A stretch of DNA of 64,000 nucleotides from Vibrio pelagius. Lineage in GTDB: Bacteria > Pseudomonadota > Gammaproteobacteria > Enterobacterales > Vibrionaceae. How positions within the stretch are numbered: position 1 is the first letter of the stretch; each line of letters starts with the position of its first letter. The DNA lies in assembly GCF_024347575.1 (NCBI RefSeq), contig NZ_AP025504.1:1-64000 (forward strand), in the 5' to 3' direction. Under the pieces are notes generated by a model, which was not told the DNA's origin, made no database searches, and saw only the letters and a list, made by a program, of their open reading frames with translations. The translations under genes and the position numbers were made by a program. Below are positions 44,346-53,775 of the stretch, one piece after another.

Positions 44346-46076
44346 TTGCTTATTAAACCTGTTTCATCTCTCACGAGTACCATCGCCAAGTCGCTTCTTT
44401 TTATCTTGCTTTTATCGGTTGCGACGACAGGATTTGCAATTTTCACTTTGGCTTCGAGTCTTAATGACGCAGAGGCGGTCAACGTTGCGGGCTCAATGCG
44501 AATGCAAAGCTACCGTTTAGCTCATGATATTCAAATCCAATCAACGAATTACGAAGAGCATATGCGAGAGTTCGAAGAATCTCTCTACTCAGAGTCGATG
44601 TCTAGCCTGGTCGGTTGGAACGTACCTACGCATATCACAGAAGACTACTATTTGATCATTGGTCGATGGCATGAATTGAAGCAGGTGCTGAATAGTTCAG
44701 ACAGGCAATATTACTTAGTTCTTGTTGAGAACTTTGTGTCTGAAATTGATGGCTTTGTGTTTAAGCTTCAAGAATTTTCTGAAAACAAGCTCATCAAATT
44801 GGCCTGGGCTGGTGGTATCGGACTGGGTGGGATTCTAGTCATATCTCTTTTTGTTGTTCATTTTGTTCGTAAACAAGTTGTTAAACCACTGCATGCCTTA
44901 GTCGCGGCGAGCCATCGAATAAAAAACAGTGACTTTGAAGTCCACCTGGAAGTCACAAATAACAATGAGCTTGGGATTTTAACCAAGACCTTCAACTCGA
45001 TGACGCGAGATTTAGGTGCACTTTATCGCAACTTAGAGGATGTTGTTGATGCAAAAACCAAAGAGCTACAGAGTGCGAACCAATCTCTTCAGGCACTGTA
45101 TCATTCGTCTCAGGAGTTGGGTGTTACACGCGTCTCGCCAGAGAATTTTCGAGCTATTCTCCAGCACCTTGTGGGATTGAAAGATATTGAGTCATTGAGA
45201 CTGGAGATCTTAGATACCTCTGGTCGCTCTTTTGTTCTTGATGAAGGTTACGACGAGAATTCGCACTACGAAAAATTTGAAATGAAGCTGGATGACAGTG
45301 AAATCACACTAGGTTATTTGTATTGTTGCTACCATCATGGGCACTCAACAAAAGCGCTAATTGATAACTTTATTCGCCTACTTTCACGTGCGGTATACTA
45401 TAACATTGCACAAAAACAGGCAGAGCAACTGATTATCATGGAAGAGCGTGCGACGATTGCACGTGAGCTTCATGACTCGCTAGCTCAGTCACTGTCTTAT
45501 TTAAAAATTCAAGTTACTCTCTTAAAGCGAGTGATAGGAAAGCTCCCAGAGCACAAACACAGAGAGCAATCAGAACAAATTGCTCTAGAGTTGGGGAATG
45601 GGCTCGCTGATGCTTATACTCAATTGCGAGAATTGTTGACAACCTTTAGGTTATCAATCAAAGAGGGTAATTTCGGAGATGCTTTGAGCACTATGCTTGA
45701 GCAGCTCAGTGAAAGAACCGATGGCACGATTAATCTAACTAACAATCTGTCATCGATTGAACTTGACGCACATAGCCAAGTTCACCTGCTTCAATTGATC
45801 CGTGAAGCAACTGTAAATGCAATAAAACACGCCAATGCCGATTTGATCGATGTATGTTGTAACGATGAAAATGGCGAAGTATTAGTCGTGATAAAGGATA
45901 ACGGAGATGGTTTTGACCATAGTACTGCTAAGTTAAACCACTATGGCATGAGTATAATGCAGGAGCGCGCGGCAAGGCTGAATGGCGAATTAACGATTGA
46001 AACAGCGAAGGGTAAGGGCTGTACAGTCATTCTAAAGTATAAGAGTTTGAAGGAAGTTAATCTTGACGATTTGTAA
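44346..46076 (+). CDS. narQ: Nitrate/nitrite sensor histidine kinase NarQ
   Basis: Membrane sensor kinase of 576 residues. TM1 (about 12-33), a periplasmic four-helix sensor starting with the nitrate-binding P-box (AEAVNVAGSMRMQSYRLAHD), TM2 (about 155-176), a HAMP domain, a central signalling region, then HisKA_3 with the phosphorylated His in EERATIARELHDSLAQSLSY and a HATPase with DNGDGF. It closely follows E. coli NarQ. The start codon is TTG: the first ATG would cut into the P-box, and MLIKPVSSL aligns with the NarQ N-terminus. It is divergent from nap and overlaps narP by 14 bases. Confidence 0.95.
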   Translation: MLIKPVSSLTSTIAKSLLFILLLSVATTGFAIFTLASSLNDAEAVNVAGSMRMQSYRLAHDIQIQSTNYEEHMREFEESLYSESMSSLVGWNVPTHITEDYYLIIGRWHELKQVLNSSDRQYYLVLVENFVSEIDGFVFKLQEFSENKLIKLAWAGGIGLGGILVISLFVVHFVRKQVVKPLHALVAASHRIKNSDFEVHLEVTNNNELGILTKTFNSMTRDLGALYRNLEDVVDAKTKELQSANQSLQALYHSSQELGVTRVSPENFRAILQHLVGLKDIESLRLEILDTSGRSFVLDEGYDENSHYEKFEMKLDDSEITLGYLYCCYHHGHSTKALIDNFIRLLSRAVYYNIAQKQAEQLIIMEERATIARELHDSLAQSLSYLKIQVTLLKRVIGKLPEHKHREQSEQIALELGNGLADAYTQLRELLTTFRLSIKEGNFGDALSTMLEQLSERTDGTINLTNNLSSIELDAHSQVHLLQLIREATVNAIKHANADLIDVCCNDENGEVLVVIKDNGDGFDHSTAKLNHYGMSIMQERAARLNGELTIETAKGKGCTVILKYKSLKEVNLDDL

Positions 46077-46695
46077 AGTAATGTTGGTCGACGACCACCC
46101 GTTGATGCGCCGTGGTATCAGTCAGTTACTCAGCTTTGAAGATGAGTTTGAAGTCGTCGGCGAAGCAAGCAACGGCACAGATGCAGTCGCAATGGCTCAT
46201 GAGGAAGATCCAGACCTGATCTTGTTGGATCTCAATATGAAAGGCATGTCTGGGCTGGATACATTGAAAGCACTGCGTACTGACGGTTCTAGTGCGAACA
46301 TCGTGATTCTAACTGTCTCTGACAGCCCCGCAGACATTGAGGCTATCGTTAAAGCAGGCGCTGATGGCTACCTTCTTAAAGATACTGAGCCGGATGAGCT
46401 GATTGAGCTTTTGAAAAAGGCGCACAGTGGAGACAAAGCGTACAGCAGTGTAGTAGCCAGTTACTTAAGCGACGCTGCAAGCCGCGAAGATATTTTTGAC
46501 CAGCTGACGGAACGTGAAATGCAGATTCTGCAAGAGGTTGCCAAGGGCTACCGAAACAAACAAATTGCCGACCAGCTGTTTATCTCTGAATCGACCGTTA
46601 AGGTGCATATGAAGAGCTTGCTCAAGAAGTTGCAAGTAGCTTCTAGAACTGCCGCAACCGTTCTTTACTTAGAGCGATACGGAGAGATGAAGTAG
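46063..46695 (+). CDS. narP: Nitrate/nitrite response regulator NarP
   Basis: NarL/FixJ-family response regulator of 210 residues, partner of NarQ. The receiver domain has VDDHPLMRRG, the phosphoacceptor Asp in LILLDLNMKGMSGLDTL, and GYLLKD; the C-terminal LuxR-type helix-turn-helix reads LTEREMQILQEVAKG with SESTVKVHMKSLLKKL. The sequence follows E. coli NarP. The start is probably TTG at 46063, with AAGGA seven bases upstream; an ATG at 46081 would remove the residues before the first strand. It would control nap through the heptamers at 44204-44219. Translation is coupled to narQ. Confidence 0.95.
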   Translation: MTICKVMLVDDHPLMRRGISQLLSFEDEFEVVGEASNGTDAVAMAHEEDPDLILLDLNMKGMSGLDTLKALRTDGSSANIVILTVSDSPADIEAIVKAGADGYLLKDTEPDELIELLKKAHSGDKAYSSVVASYLSDAASREDIFDQLTEREMQILQEVAKGYRNKQIADQLFISESTVKVHMKSLLKKLQVASRTAATVLYLERYGEMK

Positions 46696-46751
46696 CTTCA
46701 TCTTTATTTGGTTAAGCGCTTCTTCTCCTATTTCGAAGAGCACAAATAAAC

Positions 46752-46784
46752 ACGCCAAACTCAATGAGTTTGGCGTTTCTTTTG
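46752..46784 (+). terminator. Intrinsic terminator of narQP
   Basis: ACGCCAAACTCA and TGAGTTTGGCGT form a perfect 12-bp stem, followed by a T-rich stretch. Confidence 0.9.
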
Positions 46785-46825
46785 GTTATAACGTTTCTGT
46801 CGGTGATATTTGAGTAAGAGGAGCG

Positions 46826-48193
46826 TTATGCCGTCATTGGAACTAACACTAAAGTACCGAAGATAACCGTAATCAGGCCACAGATAACAGGTACAGAGGT
46901 ACGTTTTACCACCTCAAATGGACTGATTTTACCCATACCTGAGGTAGCGACAACTACACCAGACACTGGAGAAATTGTACGGCCTAGGTTAGACGCCTGA
47001 AGCATTGGAATGATAAGGAATGCAGGGTTTAGTCCCATTTTCGCAGCCAATGAAGGTGCAAGTTCAACGAACGCGTAGAAAGGTGCATTACCCGAGCCTG
47101 TTGCGATTGCTGCTGCTACCGTTAAACCTGTTAGGATAAGCATTAGAGCGATACCACCGGCACCAGCAGCTTCCGCTAAGCCAATTAAGTTGTCGATTGC
47201 GCCAATAGACATCAGACCTTGTGCGAACACACCAGCCGCAACCAGCAGCATCACTACGCCTTTAAACGCCTCGGCCATACCTTGGTAACAAGAATCTAGG
47301 TCTTCCAGTGTTTTTTCACCATCGAACTTCTTGACGACGTAATCGACAAGCGCGCCTACAAAAATAGAGCCAACAACGATAGTGTAGATATCAAGTTGCA
47401 AGCCAGGAATGGTGCGGCCATTGAATAAGAAAACACCGGCAATCGGCAAGAAAGGTAGAGCAGCATAGAAAGCGGGTGCATTTGCTTCAATCTCTGATAC
47501 ATCGATCTTTTCCATCGGCGTGTTTTCTTTCTGGTCTAGGTATTTGTTCCAGAAAAAAGCGGCTGCAGCCATCACGATGATTGCGCAGATAGAAACAGGA
47601 AGCACAGTTTGAACTGCAAATACATCCAGTGATAACCCTGACTTTTCCGCAGCAATAACTACGTCACCTGATGTTGGGGAAAGAATGATTGCAGCCGGTG
47701 AAGCACATACCGCGACAGCAGCAGGGCGTGAGATACCCATAGCTGTCATCATTGGGAATAGGGTTGCCATCAATAGAACGCCTAGACCTGTTGCTGAGCT
47801 AACAGCAAGGGACATTAGACATGCCACGATATATGCGGCCACTAGTAGCACGTAAGGTGATTTGATAACAGACAGTGGCTTTGAGAACTGTTTAACAACG
47901 ACATTGTTTGCGCCAATGTGCGTCATGTACGAAGCGAAACCACATAGCAGCATGATCTGCATACCTAGGCCGCCACCACGGTACTGCAGCATGTATTTTA
48001 CAAATTCAAGTGCATCAGTAACCATGTTACCCGTAGATGTCACTTTCGCAGGTAGAACCGTATGGCCAATCACACCTGTGATAAGAAGTAATGCGATACC
48101 AGCGGTCAGGAGTACCCCAGCTGCTTTGTAGCCTTTAACAATAAAATAGCCAACGGCAATAGTCACCACAAATCCAATTAAGAGTTCTAACAT
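46826..48193 (-). CDS. dcuC: Anaerobic C4-dicarboxylate transporter DcuC
   Basis: Inner-membrane carrier of about 455 residues, exporting succinate or exchanging C4-dicarboxylates during fumarate respiration or fermentation. About twelve hydrophobic helices are seen, and long stretches parallel E. coli DcuC, for example MLCGFASYMTHIGANNVVV and ACLMSLAVSSATGLGVLLMA. I chose the ATG at 48193 (MLELL) because GGAG lies six bases upstream and it lines up with the E. coli start; two in-frame ATGs lie further upstream. Next to narQP and nap, it belongs to an anaerobic-respiration neighbourhood. Confidence 0.93.
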   Translation of the reverse strand: MLELLIGFVVTIAVGYFIVKGYKAAGVLLTAGIALLLITGVIGHTVLPAKVTSTGNMVTDALEFVKYMLQYRGGGLGMQIMLLCGFASYMTHIGANNVVVKQFSKPLSVIKSPYVLLVAAYIVACLMSLAVSSATGLGVLLMATLFPMMTAMGISRPAAVAVCASPAAIILSPTSGDVVIAAEKSGLSLDVFAVQTVLPVSICAIIVMAAAAFFWNKYLDQKENTPMEKIDVSEIEANAPAFYAALPFLPIAGVFLFNGRTIPGLQLDIYTIVVGSIFVGALVDYVVKKFDGEKTLEDLDSCYQGMAEAFKGVVMLLVAAGVFAQGLMSIGAIDNLIGLAEAAGAGGIALMLILTGLTVAAAIATGSGNAPFYAFVELAPSLAAKMGLNPAFLIIPMLQASNLGRTISPVSGVVVATSGMGKISPFEVVKRTSVPVICGLITVIFGTLVLVPMTA

Positions 48194-48568
48194 AGAAATC
48201 TCCATCAAGTTTAAAAAATATAAGAAACTGTTTCAGAATGTGTCATTGAATGTACAGAAAACTGTTCTGTGGCACGAGGTCAAGTTGAAGTTCGCATGAT
48301 CTAAAACAAACAATTTTTTTGATGTTAATTTTGGTTGTTAATAGTGACTAAATTGTGTTGTTTAGATGTTAATAAAAGAAATCAGCGGCGAGTTAGAATA
48401 TCGCACGGATCACCTTGTGTTGGAGATGTTGAGCACAGGTTGGAATTGTAACGTAGGAAAACGCGGTTGAGGTGTTTAAGGAAACTATAGGCTGAGTTGG
48501 TAAAAATGAACAAAAAAGGGGCGATAGCCCCTATGAATTTTAGTTATTTTCACTCACAATTTGCGATA
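48194..48568. other. Intergenic region dcuC to ToxS-like gene
   Basis: About 375 bases without a gene. It holds the terminator of the ToxS-like gene and the upstream region of dcuC, including an ACAGAA/TTCTGT inverted pair near 48255. I could not identify a convincing FNR or NarP site. Confidence 0.5.
48511..48532 (-). terminator. Intrinsic terminator of the ToxR-like/ToxS-like pair
   Basis: On the minus strand AGGGGC pairs with GCCCCT around TATC, followed by six T residues. Confidence 0.9.
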
Positions 48569-49081
48569 TTAATCTTTCGTTTCTGCCAGTTTAGGTACTT
48601 CATTTTTATAGTGTGGAAGGTCTCTACATGCGACTGATTTACACAGGTGCAGCATAGAGTTTGGTGTTATCAATAAAATCTCATCCTTACTGATTGGAAT
48701 GTATGGCATGAAGTCTGACGACAAGACAGAGCCTTCGCTTATCATCACCTTTTCATAAAAATCAAGCTCACGCTCTGGAACAATTCGTTGATGCTGTTCT
48801 TCGTCCAAAGAAATATGCTTACTGGTAATGCTGTAAGTGCCTGATGATGTAAATCCCACTTCTCTATTTGTGACGTAAAGAAGGTCATAACTGTTATTCT
48901 GTTTAAATTCAATATTAATTGAAGAGGCATTATAGATGATATCATTGGGCGGCATAATAACATTGACTGGGTTAGCCAAATAATGGCCTTCCAGCTTAAA
49001 GCTAGTAAATATTGTCGCCAGCCAACCTAGCAAGATACCCAATAATGCTACGAATACAATTAGCGTGTTATTTTTACTCAC
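48569..49081 (-). CDS. ToxS/VtrC-like periplasmic partner of a membrane regulator (putative)
   Basis: A 170-residue protein with one N-terminal transmembrane helix (about 6-26, LIVFVALLGILLGWLATIF) and a periplasmic domain of about 140 residues that looks beta-rich, with two cysteines close together near the C-terminus (LCKSVACRD). Its start overlaps the end of the upstream ToxR-like gene by eight bases, the arrangement of toxR-toxS, tcpP-tcpH and vtrA-vtrC, in which the second protein stabilises the first and in VtrA/VtrC forms a bile-salt-binding barrel. I do not recognise it as true ToxS. The sequence is weakly conserved, as expected for this partner class. Confidence 0.65.
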   Translation of the reverse strand: MSKNNTLIVFVALLGILLGWLATIFTSFKLEGHYLANPVNVIMPPNDIIYNASSINIEFKQNNSYDLLYVTNREVGFTSSGTYSITSKHISLDEEQHQRIVPERELDFYEKVMISEGSVLSSDFMPYIPISKDEILLITPNSMLHLCKSVACRDLPHYKNEVPKLAETKD

Positions 49082-49739
49082 ACTCTACTCCTGTAAATTC
49101 GTTCGGAAAGCTAAGCGACTTACCCGTATGGTCAATAATGATATTTTTATCCTCATATTCATACATGGTGACATTATACAGCTCTTTAAATTTTATATGA
49201 TCACTGGTAATTCTACAGGTCAGGTAGTGCGATGTAGTCACGATTTTAGATACCGAGACTTTTTCAAAGTAGGTGAAGCCTAAATAGGATAGGACAGTAC
49301 TCATGATCAAAACCAACGTGATTGGAATTATCTTAATAGGTGTTGGTTTTGGTTGTACTTCCTGCTCTTCTAATGGTTCGATTTTATGCGTTTCATCCCT
49401 TTTAACTTCAATTTTCCCTTCAACGACTCGCCCACAAAATCGATAACCTTTGCCGCGCTCAGTCACAATTAAAAGTCCAGGTTTGTCTTCAAGTGCTTTT
49501 CGGCACAGAGAGATGGTTTGCATCAAACTGCCGTCTTCTACATAGATGCCTTTCGATTCCCAGACTTGCTCAATAAGAGCTTGGCGGGTGATCACTTGGT
49601 TGGGATTTTTAAAGAAAAACTTGAGCAGCTCAACCTCATTGGAGCCTAAGGTAAAGGTTCGCCCTGTTTTGAGGTGGTGAATTTCATACTCTTTTAAATC
49701 AACTTGTATCTCATCATTGATAGTGAATTCAGAGGACAT
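49074..49739 (-). CDS. ToxR/TcpP/CadC-like transmembrane transcription activator
   Basis: A 221-residue inner-membrane regulator. The cytoplasmic winged helix (about 10-102) has the OmpR-type pattern LGSNEVELLKFFFKNPNQVI and SLMQTISLCRKALED ending in VTERGKGYRF. A linker rich in Pro and Glu, one transmembrane helix (about 136-157) and a short periplasmic domain of about 64 residues with two cysteines (Cys175 and Cys220) follow. The size and layout match TcpP and VtrA better than ToxR or CadC. It overlaps its probable partner by eight bases and is divergent from volA, which it may control. No phosphorylation site is present, as is normal for this one-component class. Confidence 0.85.
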   Translation of the reverse strand: MSSEFTINDEIQVDLKEYEIHHLKTGRTFTLGSNEVELLKFFFKNPNQVITRQALIEQVWESKGIYVEDGSLMQTISLCRKALEDKPGLLIVTERGKGYRFCGRVVEGKIEVKRDETHKIEPLEEQEVQPKPTPIKIIPITLVLIMSTVLSYLGFTYFEKVSVSKIVTTSHYLTCRITSDHIKFKELYNVTMYEYEDKNIIIDHTGKSLSFPNEFTGVECE

Positions 49740-50195
49740 ACTTTATCTCATTTAATAAACGCCTTTACTGAAATATAACAAAAGGCAGCACATATATAAA
49801 CAGAGCATGTTTGGCGATCAAAAAACTCTAAGTTACCGATATATTTTGGCTTTTTGTGTAATTGATGTTCTCTGATAAACATTTTTGAACTTGTTTGAGG
49901 TTGTTTAAGGTGCCTAAAAAGGAGGCGTGTTGGATCATTTGGACGTGAAGCTGATTTAGTAGGTCTGATTGAGCATTCAAGGCTATTACGTAGTTTCATC
50001 GGCGTCGCAAGTTGAATAGTGATTATGTTGAGGTTGTTATCGGGTGGTCGTGAATTGACACAACCACCTTTAGTTATCGACTCGATTTACCCATTCATCG
50101 CTGACAACAAATTGGAGAGCTAGACTCGGCTCCAAATTCAACCATGAACCGACGTATCGATATCGAGCACGAAGATGCTTAAATGAGGAGATGCT
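49740..50195. other. Divergent promoter region between ToxR-like gene and volA
   Basis: About 455 bases, AT-rich. The minus-strand open frame at 49748-49999 has no ribosome site and looks like noise. GGTGGT/ACCACC (about 50043-50068) could form a hairpin. A GAGGAG ribosome site sits seven bases before the volA start. No direct repeat typical of ToxR binding was spotted with confidence. Confidence 0.5.
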
Positions 50196-52370
50196 TTGTC
50201 TAAATTTAAAAAATCACATCTATGCGGGTTAATCGCATTGGCGCTAATTGGCTGTCAATCTGACGAGAGCACGACACAAGAACCTGTGTCTGTTTTTGTT
50301 CCATATAATATTCAAGAGTTGCCGAAACCAAACGATGGTTATGGCTATGATAACGACGGCACGATTACAGGTAGCGGGGAGAGAAAAGCTCTTTTAGCTT
50401 TGAATGGCGAAGAATATTACCAAGACTACAACAATTCATATTCTGCCATAGATGGTTGGGGTTTATGTGCCGAACCTATTTTAATTCCTTTGCAGAGCAT
50501 TAATTCTGATAAGCGATTTCCATTAGATGCGAATAGCCTAGAAGGAAACGTGGTGTTAATGGATGATTCTGGTCAGGAAGTGGATACACAAATATCAGCA
50601 GACGGAAGCAACATTAAAATAGAGTGTGAGGCTAGCTTAAAGCCTAGCCAATTATATTATATTGTTGTAATTGATGCTGTTAAAACAGAATTTGGTGAAC
50701 CGCTTCAAGCTGACGACAGTTTTAAAGATATTCTTTATGGCTTGGTACCGCAAAATGTAAACCAAAATATAGAACTTCAAGAACAAGTATTAAAAGCCAT
50801 CTCTTTATATCAAGGGGAAGGCAATCCTGTGTATGCGGCTCAATTTAAAACTCAGAGCGCGTATTCAACGCTGGATGCGATGAGAAATAATCATATGTAT
50901 GAAAATACGAGGTTTATTTCGCTAAAGTTAACAGTAGTCCAAGATAATGATGAAAAATACGATCTCTATAAAAATACTTTGGAGATCCCATTCTACTTGC
51001 CTTTTACGGAGTCTAGAGAAGTTGAATGTAGGCTTAGTGAGTTCGACCCTATTGAGTCTTGCCCACCGCTGTATGAATGGATGAAAACGGCATCGGGTGG
51101 TTTTCCTACCATATCGGATCCGCTACCAGAAGTTGTAGAGACTCAGAGGATCACCACTGATATTTATACTCCAGCAGGTTGGGATGGCGTTAGTCAGTTA
51201 CCAACAGTCGTTTTCATTCACGGTGTCACCGCGGACAAGTCTGCTGCTTCATTAATGGCGCGCGATTATACGGAAAAAGGCTACGCCGTAGTTGCTATCG
51301 ACATGCCATATCATGGTGAGCGTGTTCGTTTCGATATTGAAGATAATGAAATCAGTGCGCGTGCAAATAAATCTTTCTTCATCAATATCGACTCACCATT
51401 GGCGTTGCGCTCCAACTTGCTGCAATCAGTTTCGGATTTCTTAGGCTTACGATATGCGTTGAACGACGCGCCATGGGTCAACAAAGACCAAATCCACCTA
51501 GTTGGACATTCGCTTGGTGGGATTATGTCGGTGATGGTGAGCGAGTTCAGCCAGGTCAGCGCAGACTTTCACGACAACTCAGACTTTTCTTTTAATACCG
51601 TGAATTTTGTTGTTCCGGGGCAAGGGTTAACCAACCTAGTACTCTCTTCTCAGACTTTAGGCCCTGAAATGTCTGAAGCGGTGAAAAAGTCACCGGATGT
51701 ACAGCGAAGCATTGCTGAAACTGTCATTCCTGATGTGTGTACTCAAGAAGCAAGCAACCAAGTTTGTATTGAAGCGTTAAGAGAGTTTGTCGCTGCATCA
51801 GAAGAGAACGCGATTACGGTCAGTCAGCTAGAAGACGACATCTTTGATTTGATCGTAACTGATCTCAAACAAGGTGTGCAGATGACGATTGATGGGGCAG
51901 AGCCTGCAAGCTTTACGTCAAGACAGTTAGAGAACCAACAACCAACTCTGCTGCTAGCTGCTGTAGGTAGTTGTGGTGAAACTTGCGATGTAGGCGAAGA
52001 TTATGTGCCAGACAGTGTGGTTCCGAACTTTGCTCCCGACAATATTCGCACCGGTACAGATCCTCTTATTAAGGCGCTTGGGTTGACACAGATTGTTGGT
52101 TCGACGCCAGTACCTTTGCAATCTCTTGAACAGACGCGAGGTGTCATTCGCGCAACCACAGGTGGACACGGGACTTATCTGTTCCCGTATGAGGGCACTA
52201 TGGATGAATCAGGTTTGCCTGGGCTACCCGGCCATGGAGAGCTTTCATATGTATGGGATGCAACTAACACCCAACAAGTAGCCGTAGCATCAATGGTCGT
52301 GACAGACGGTCATGCGATTGAAATTGACAATGTAGAACACATCGAAACGGAGGTAGCAGACAATGAATAA
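50196..52370 (+). CDS. volA: VolA-type surface lysophospholipase lipoprotein
   Basis: Outer-membrane lipoprotein of 724 residues. The lipobox is ALIGC (Cys20). A bacterial alpha/beta-hydrolase fold begins with VFIHGVTADKSA (oxyanion region) and has the nucleophile elbow GHSLGG with Ser439; the catalytic His is likely in the TGGHGTYLFPYEG segment near the end. Length, lipobox and tight coupling to a fadL gene match VolA of V. cholerae, which releases fatty acid from lysophosphatidylcholine at the cell surface. The start is TTG at 50196, supported by GAGGAG seven bases upstream and by the signal peptide. It overlaps fadL by eight bases. Confidence 0.87.
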   Translation: MSKFKKSHLCGLIALALIGCQSDESTTQEPVSVFVPYNIQELPKPNDGYGYDNDGTITGSGERKALLALNGEEYYQDYNNSYSAIDGWGLCAEPILIPLQSINSDKRFPLDANSLEGNVVLMDDSGQEVDTQISADGSNIKIECEASLKPSQLYYIVVIDAVKTEFGEPLQADDSFKDILYGLVPQNVNQNIELQEQVLKAISLYQGEGNPVYAAQFKTQSAYSTLDAMRNNHMYENTRFISLKLTVVQDNDEKYDLYKNTLEIPFYLPFTESREVECRLSEFDPIESCPPLYEWMKTASGGFPTISDPLPEVVETQRITTDIYTPAGWDGVSQLPTVVFIHGVTADKSAASLMARDYTEKGYAVVAIDMPYHGERVRFDIEDNEISARANKSFFINIDSPLALRSNLLQSVSDFLGLRYALNDAPWVNKDQIHLVGHSLGGIMSVMVSEFSQVSADFHDNSDFSFNTVNFVVPGQGLTNLVLSSQTLGPEMSEAVKKSPDVQRSIAETVIPDVCTQEASNQVCIEALREFVAASEENAITVSQLEDDIFDLIVTDLKQGVQMTIDGAEPASFTSRQLENQQPTLLLAAVGSCGETCDVGEDYVPDSVVPNFAPDNIRTGTDPLIKALGLTQIVGSTPVPLQSLEQTRGVIRATTGGHGTYLFPYEGTMDESGLPGLPGHGELSYVWDATNTQQVAVASMVVTDGHAIEIDNVEHIETEVADNE

Positions 52371-53556
52371 TCGAGTTCTGATTACCTCTACCGTTGCGTT
52401 ACTGCCTTGTTTTACACAGGCCGCGGGTTTCCAATTGAATGCACAGTCCGCTACCGGCCTAGGTCGAGCTTTTTCTGGAGATGCGGTGATAGCGGATAGT
52501 GCGGCGGTTGTATCTAAAAACAGCGCAGCGATGGCATATATTGACGAGCCAATGTTATCGGTTGGTGCAGTTTTTATCGATAGTGAGATTGATGTTTCTA
52601 ACGTGAGTTACACGCCAATCGTTGGTGATACTGAAATACTAGAGGACCAATCTCTTGTCCAGGGTACTTTGGTTCCTAACTTTCATTACGTACATCCACT
52701 TGGTGAAAGTAAGTTCACTCTCGGCGCTACGGTACATTCGAACTTTGGAACGAACGTCGAGTTTGATGACTCATTTGCTGCGAGTGAGTTTGGCGGAAAA
52801 ACTACGCTAACCAGTGTCAACCTAGGTCTAGCTATTGCTTACGAACTGTCAGACAAAATCAATATTGGAGGTGGCATCGATGTTATTTACGGTGAAGGTG
52901 AAATTTACCGTAAGGGTCTGGTTGATATTGATGCGAACGGTGTCGGTCTCGGCGCAAACCTTGGTGTGACTTATCAGCTCAATGACAATCATCGCTTTGG
53001 TTTAGCTTATCGCTATAGCCCAGATATCGAGGTAGAAGGCACGATTACGAAAGGTGGTGTACCTGCGGACAAAATGAATGTCCCTCTACCAGACACAATC
53101 GAGTTCTCTGGATGGCACAAGCTTAACGAATCGTGGGCAGCACACTACAGTATTCAATGGGTCAACTGGTCGGAATTTGACTCTTTGACATCCGACTCTT
53201 ACGAAAGCTCCATTAAAGAGTACCAATGGGAAGATGCGGGGCATATTTCAGTCGGTACAACTTACACAGCTTCGAGCCATTTAACTTTGCGTACTGGCTA
53301 CATGTACGACGCGTCACCGACGGACAGCCTGACGTCTTTATCGATTCCAGACGTCAATCGTAACTGGTTAACCGTGGGAGGCAGCTATGCAATGACTCAA
53401 AACAGCAGTATCGATCTTGGTGTCGGAATTGTGATGGGTGAGAGCGATGATGTCGATGAGAGTTTAACAACGATACCAGGAACTCAGAGCAACATTACTG
53501 CTGATGTCAGTGCCGACGCACTATCAGTAGGTATACAGTATCAATATCGTTTTTAG
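52363..53556 (+). CDS. fadL: FadL-family outer-membrane fatty-acid transporter
   Basis: Outer-membrane beta-barrel of 397 residues. After a signal peptide (about 1-20) the mature start AGFQLNAQSATGLGRAFSG is the FadL hatch signature; the SKNSAAMAYI segment and many alternating aromatic strands follow, with a terminal Phe. It imports long-chain fatty acids, presumably those freed by VolA on the same transcript; the eight-base overlap implies coupled translation. E. coli FadL is somewhat longer, but Vibrio FadL-like proteins of this size are common. No terminator separates it clearly from the efflux genes 219 bases downstream. Confidence 0.93.
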   Translation: MNNRVLITSTVALLPCFTQAAGFQLNAQSATGLGRAFSGDAVIADSAAVVSKNSAAMAYIDEPMLSVGAVFIDSEIDVSNVSYTPIVGDTEILEDQSLVQGTLVPNFHYVHPLGESKFTLGATVHSNFGTNVEFDDSFAASEFGGKTTLTSVNLGLAIAYELSDKINIGGGIDVIYGEGEIYRKGLVDIDANGVGLGANLGVTYQLNDNHRFGLAYRYSPDIEVEGTITKGGVPADKMNVPLPDTIEFSGWHKLNESWAAHYSIQWVNWSEFDSLTSDSYESSIKEYQWEDAGHISVGTTYTASSHLTLRTGYMYDASPTDSLTSLSIPDVNRNWLTVGGSYAMTQNSSIDLGVGIVMGESDDVDESLTTIPGTQSNITADVSADALSVGIQYQYRF

Positions 53557-53693
53557 TGTAATTCGAAAAAGCTAGCGTCTCACATTTTAAATACAACAGG
53601 GCTCAATAGTGACGTTGAGCCTTTTCTCTCCACAACTGGCTGTTATTAGCATTGAATTTAATAGCAGGAAGCTAGTTCAGTTAAAGATAGCTG

Positions 53694-53741
53694 ATACCAA
53701 TCGTAGTAAGTCACTGCTCATTTACTTACTGGGATTGGTAT
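53694..53741. repeat. 18-bp imperfect inverted repeat between fadL and efflux genes
   Basis: ATACCAATCGTAGTAAGT (53694-53711) pairs with ACTTACTGGGATTGGTAT (53724-53741) with two mismatches around a 12-base loop. It resembles dispersed hairpin repeats of Vibrio genomes. Confidence 0.6.
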
Positions 53742-53775
53742 AACAATTTAGCGCACTCATTATTGAGCACGCTCT

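Noticed and set aside
49748..49999. 83-residue minus-strand frame upstream of the ToxR-like gene
   Set aside because: No ribosome site, irregular composition, and it lies in the shared promoter region.
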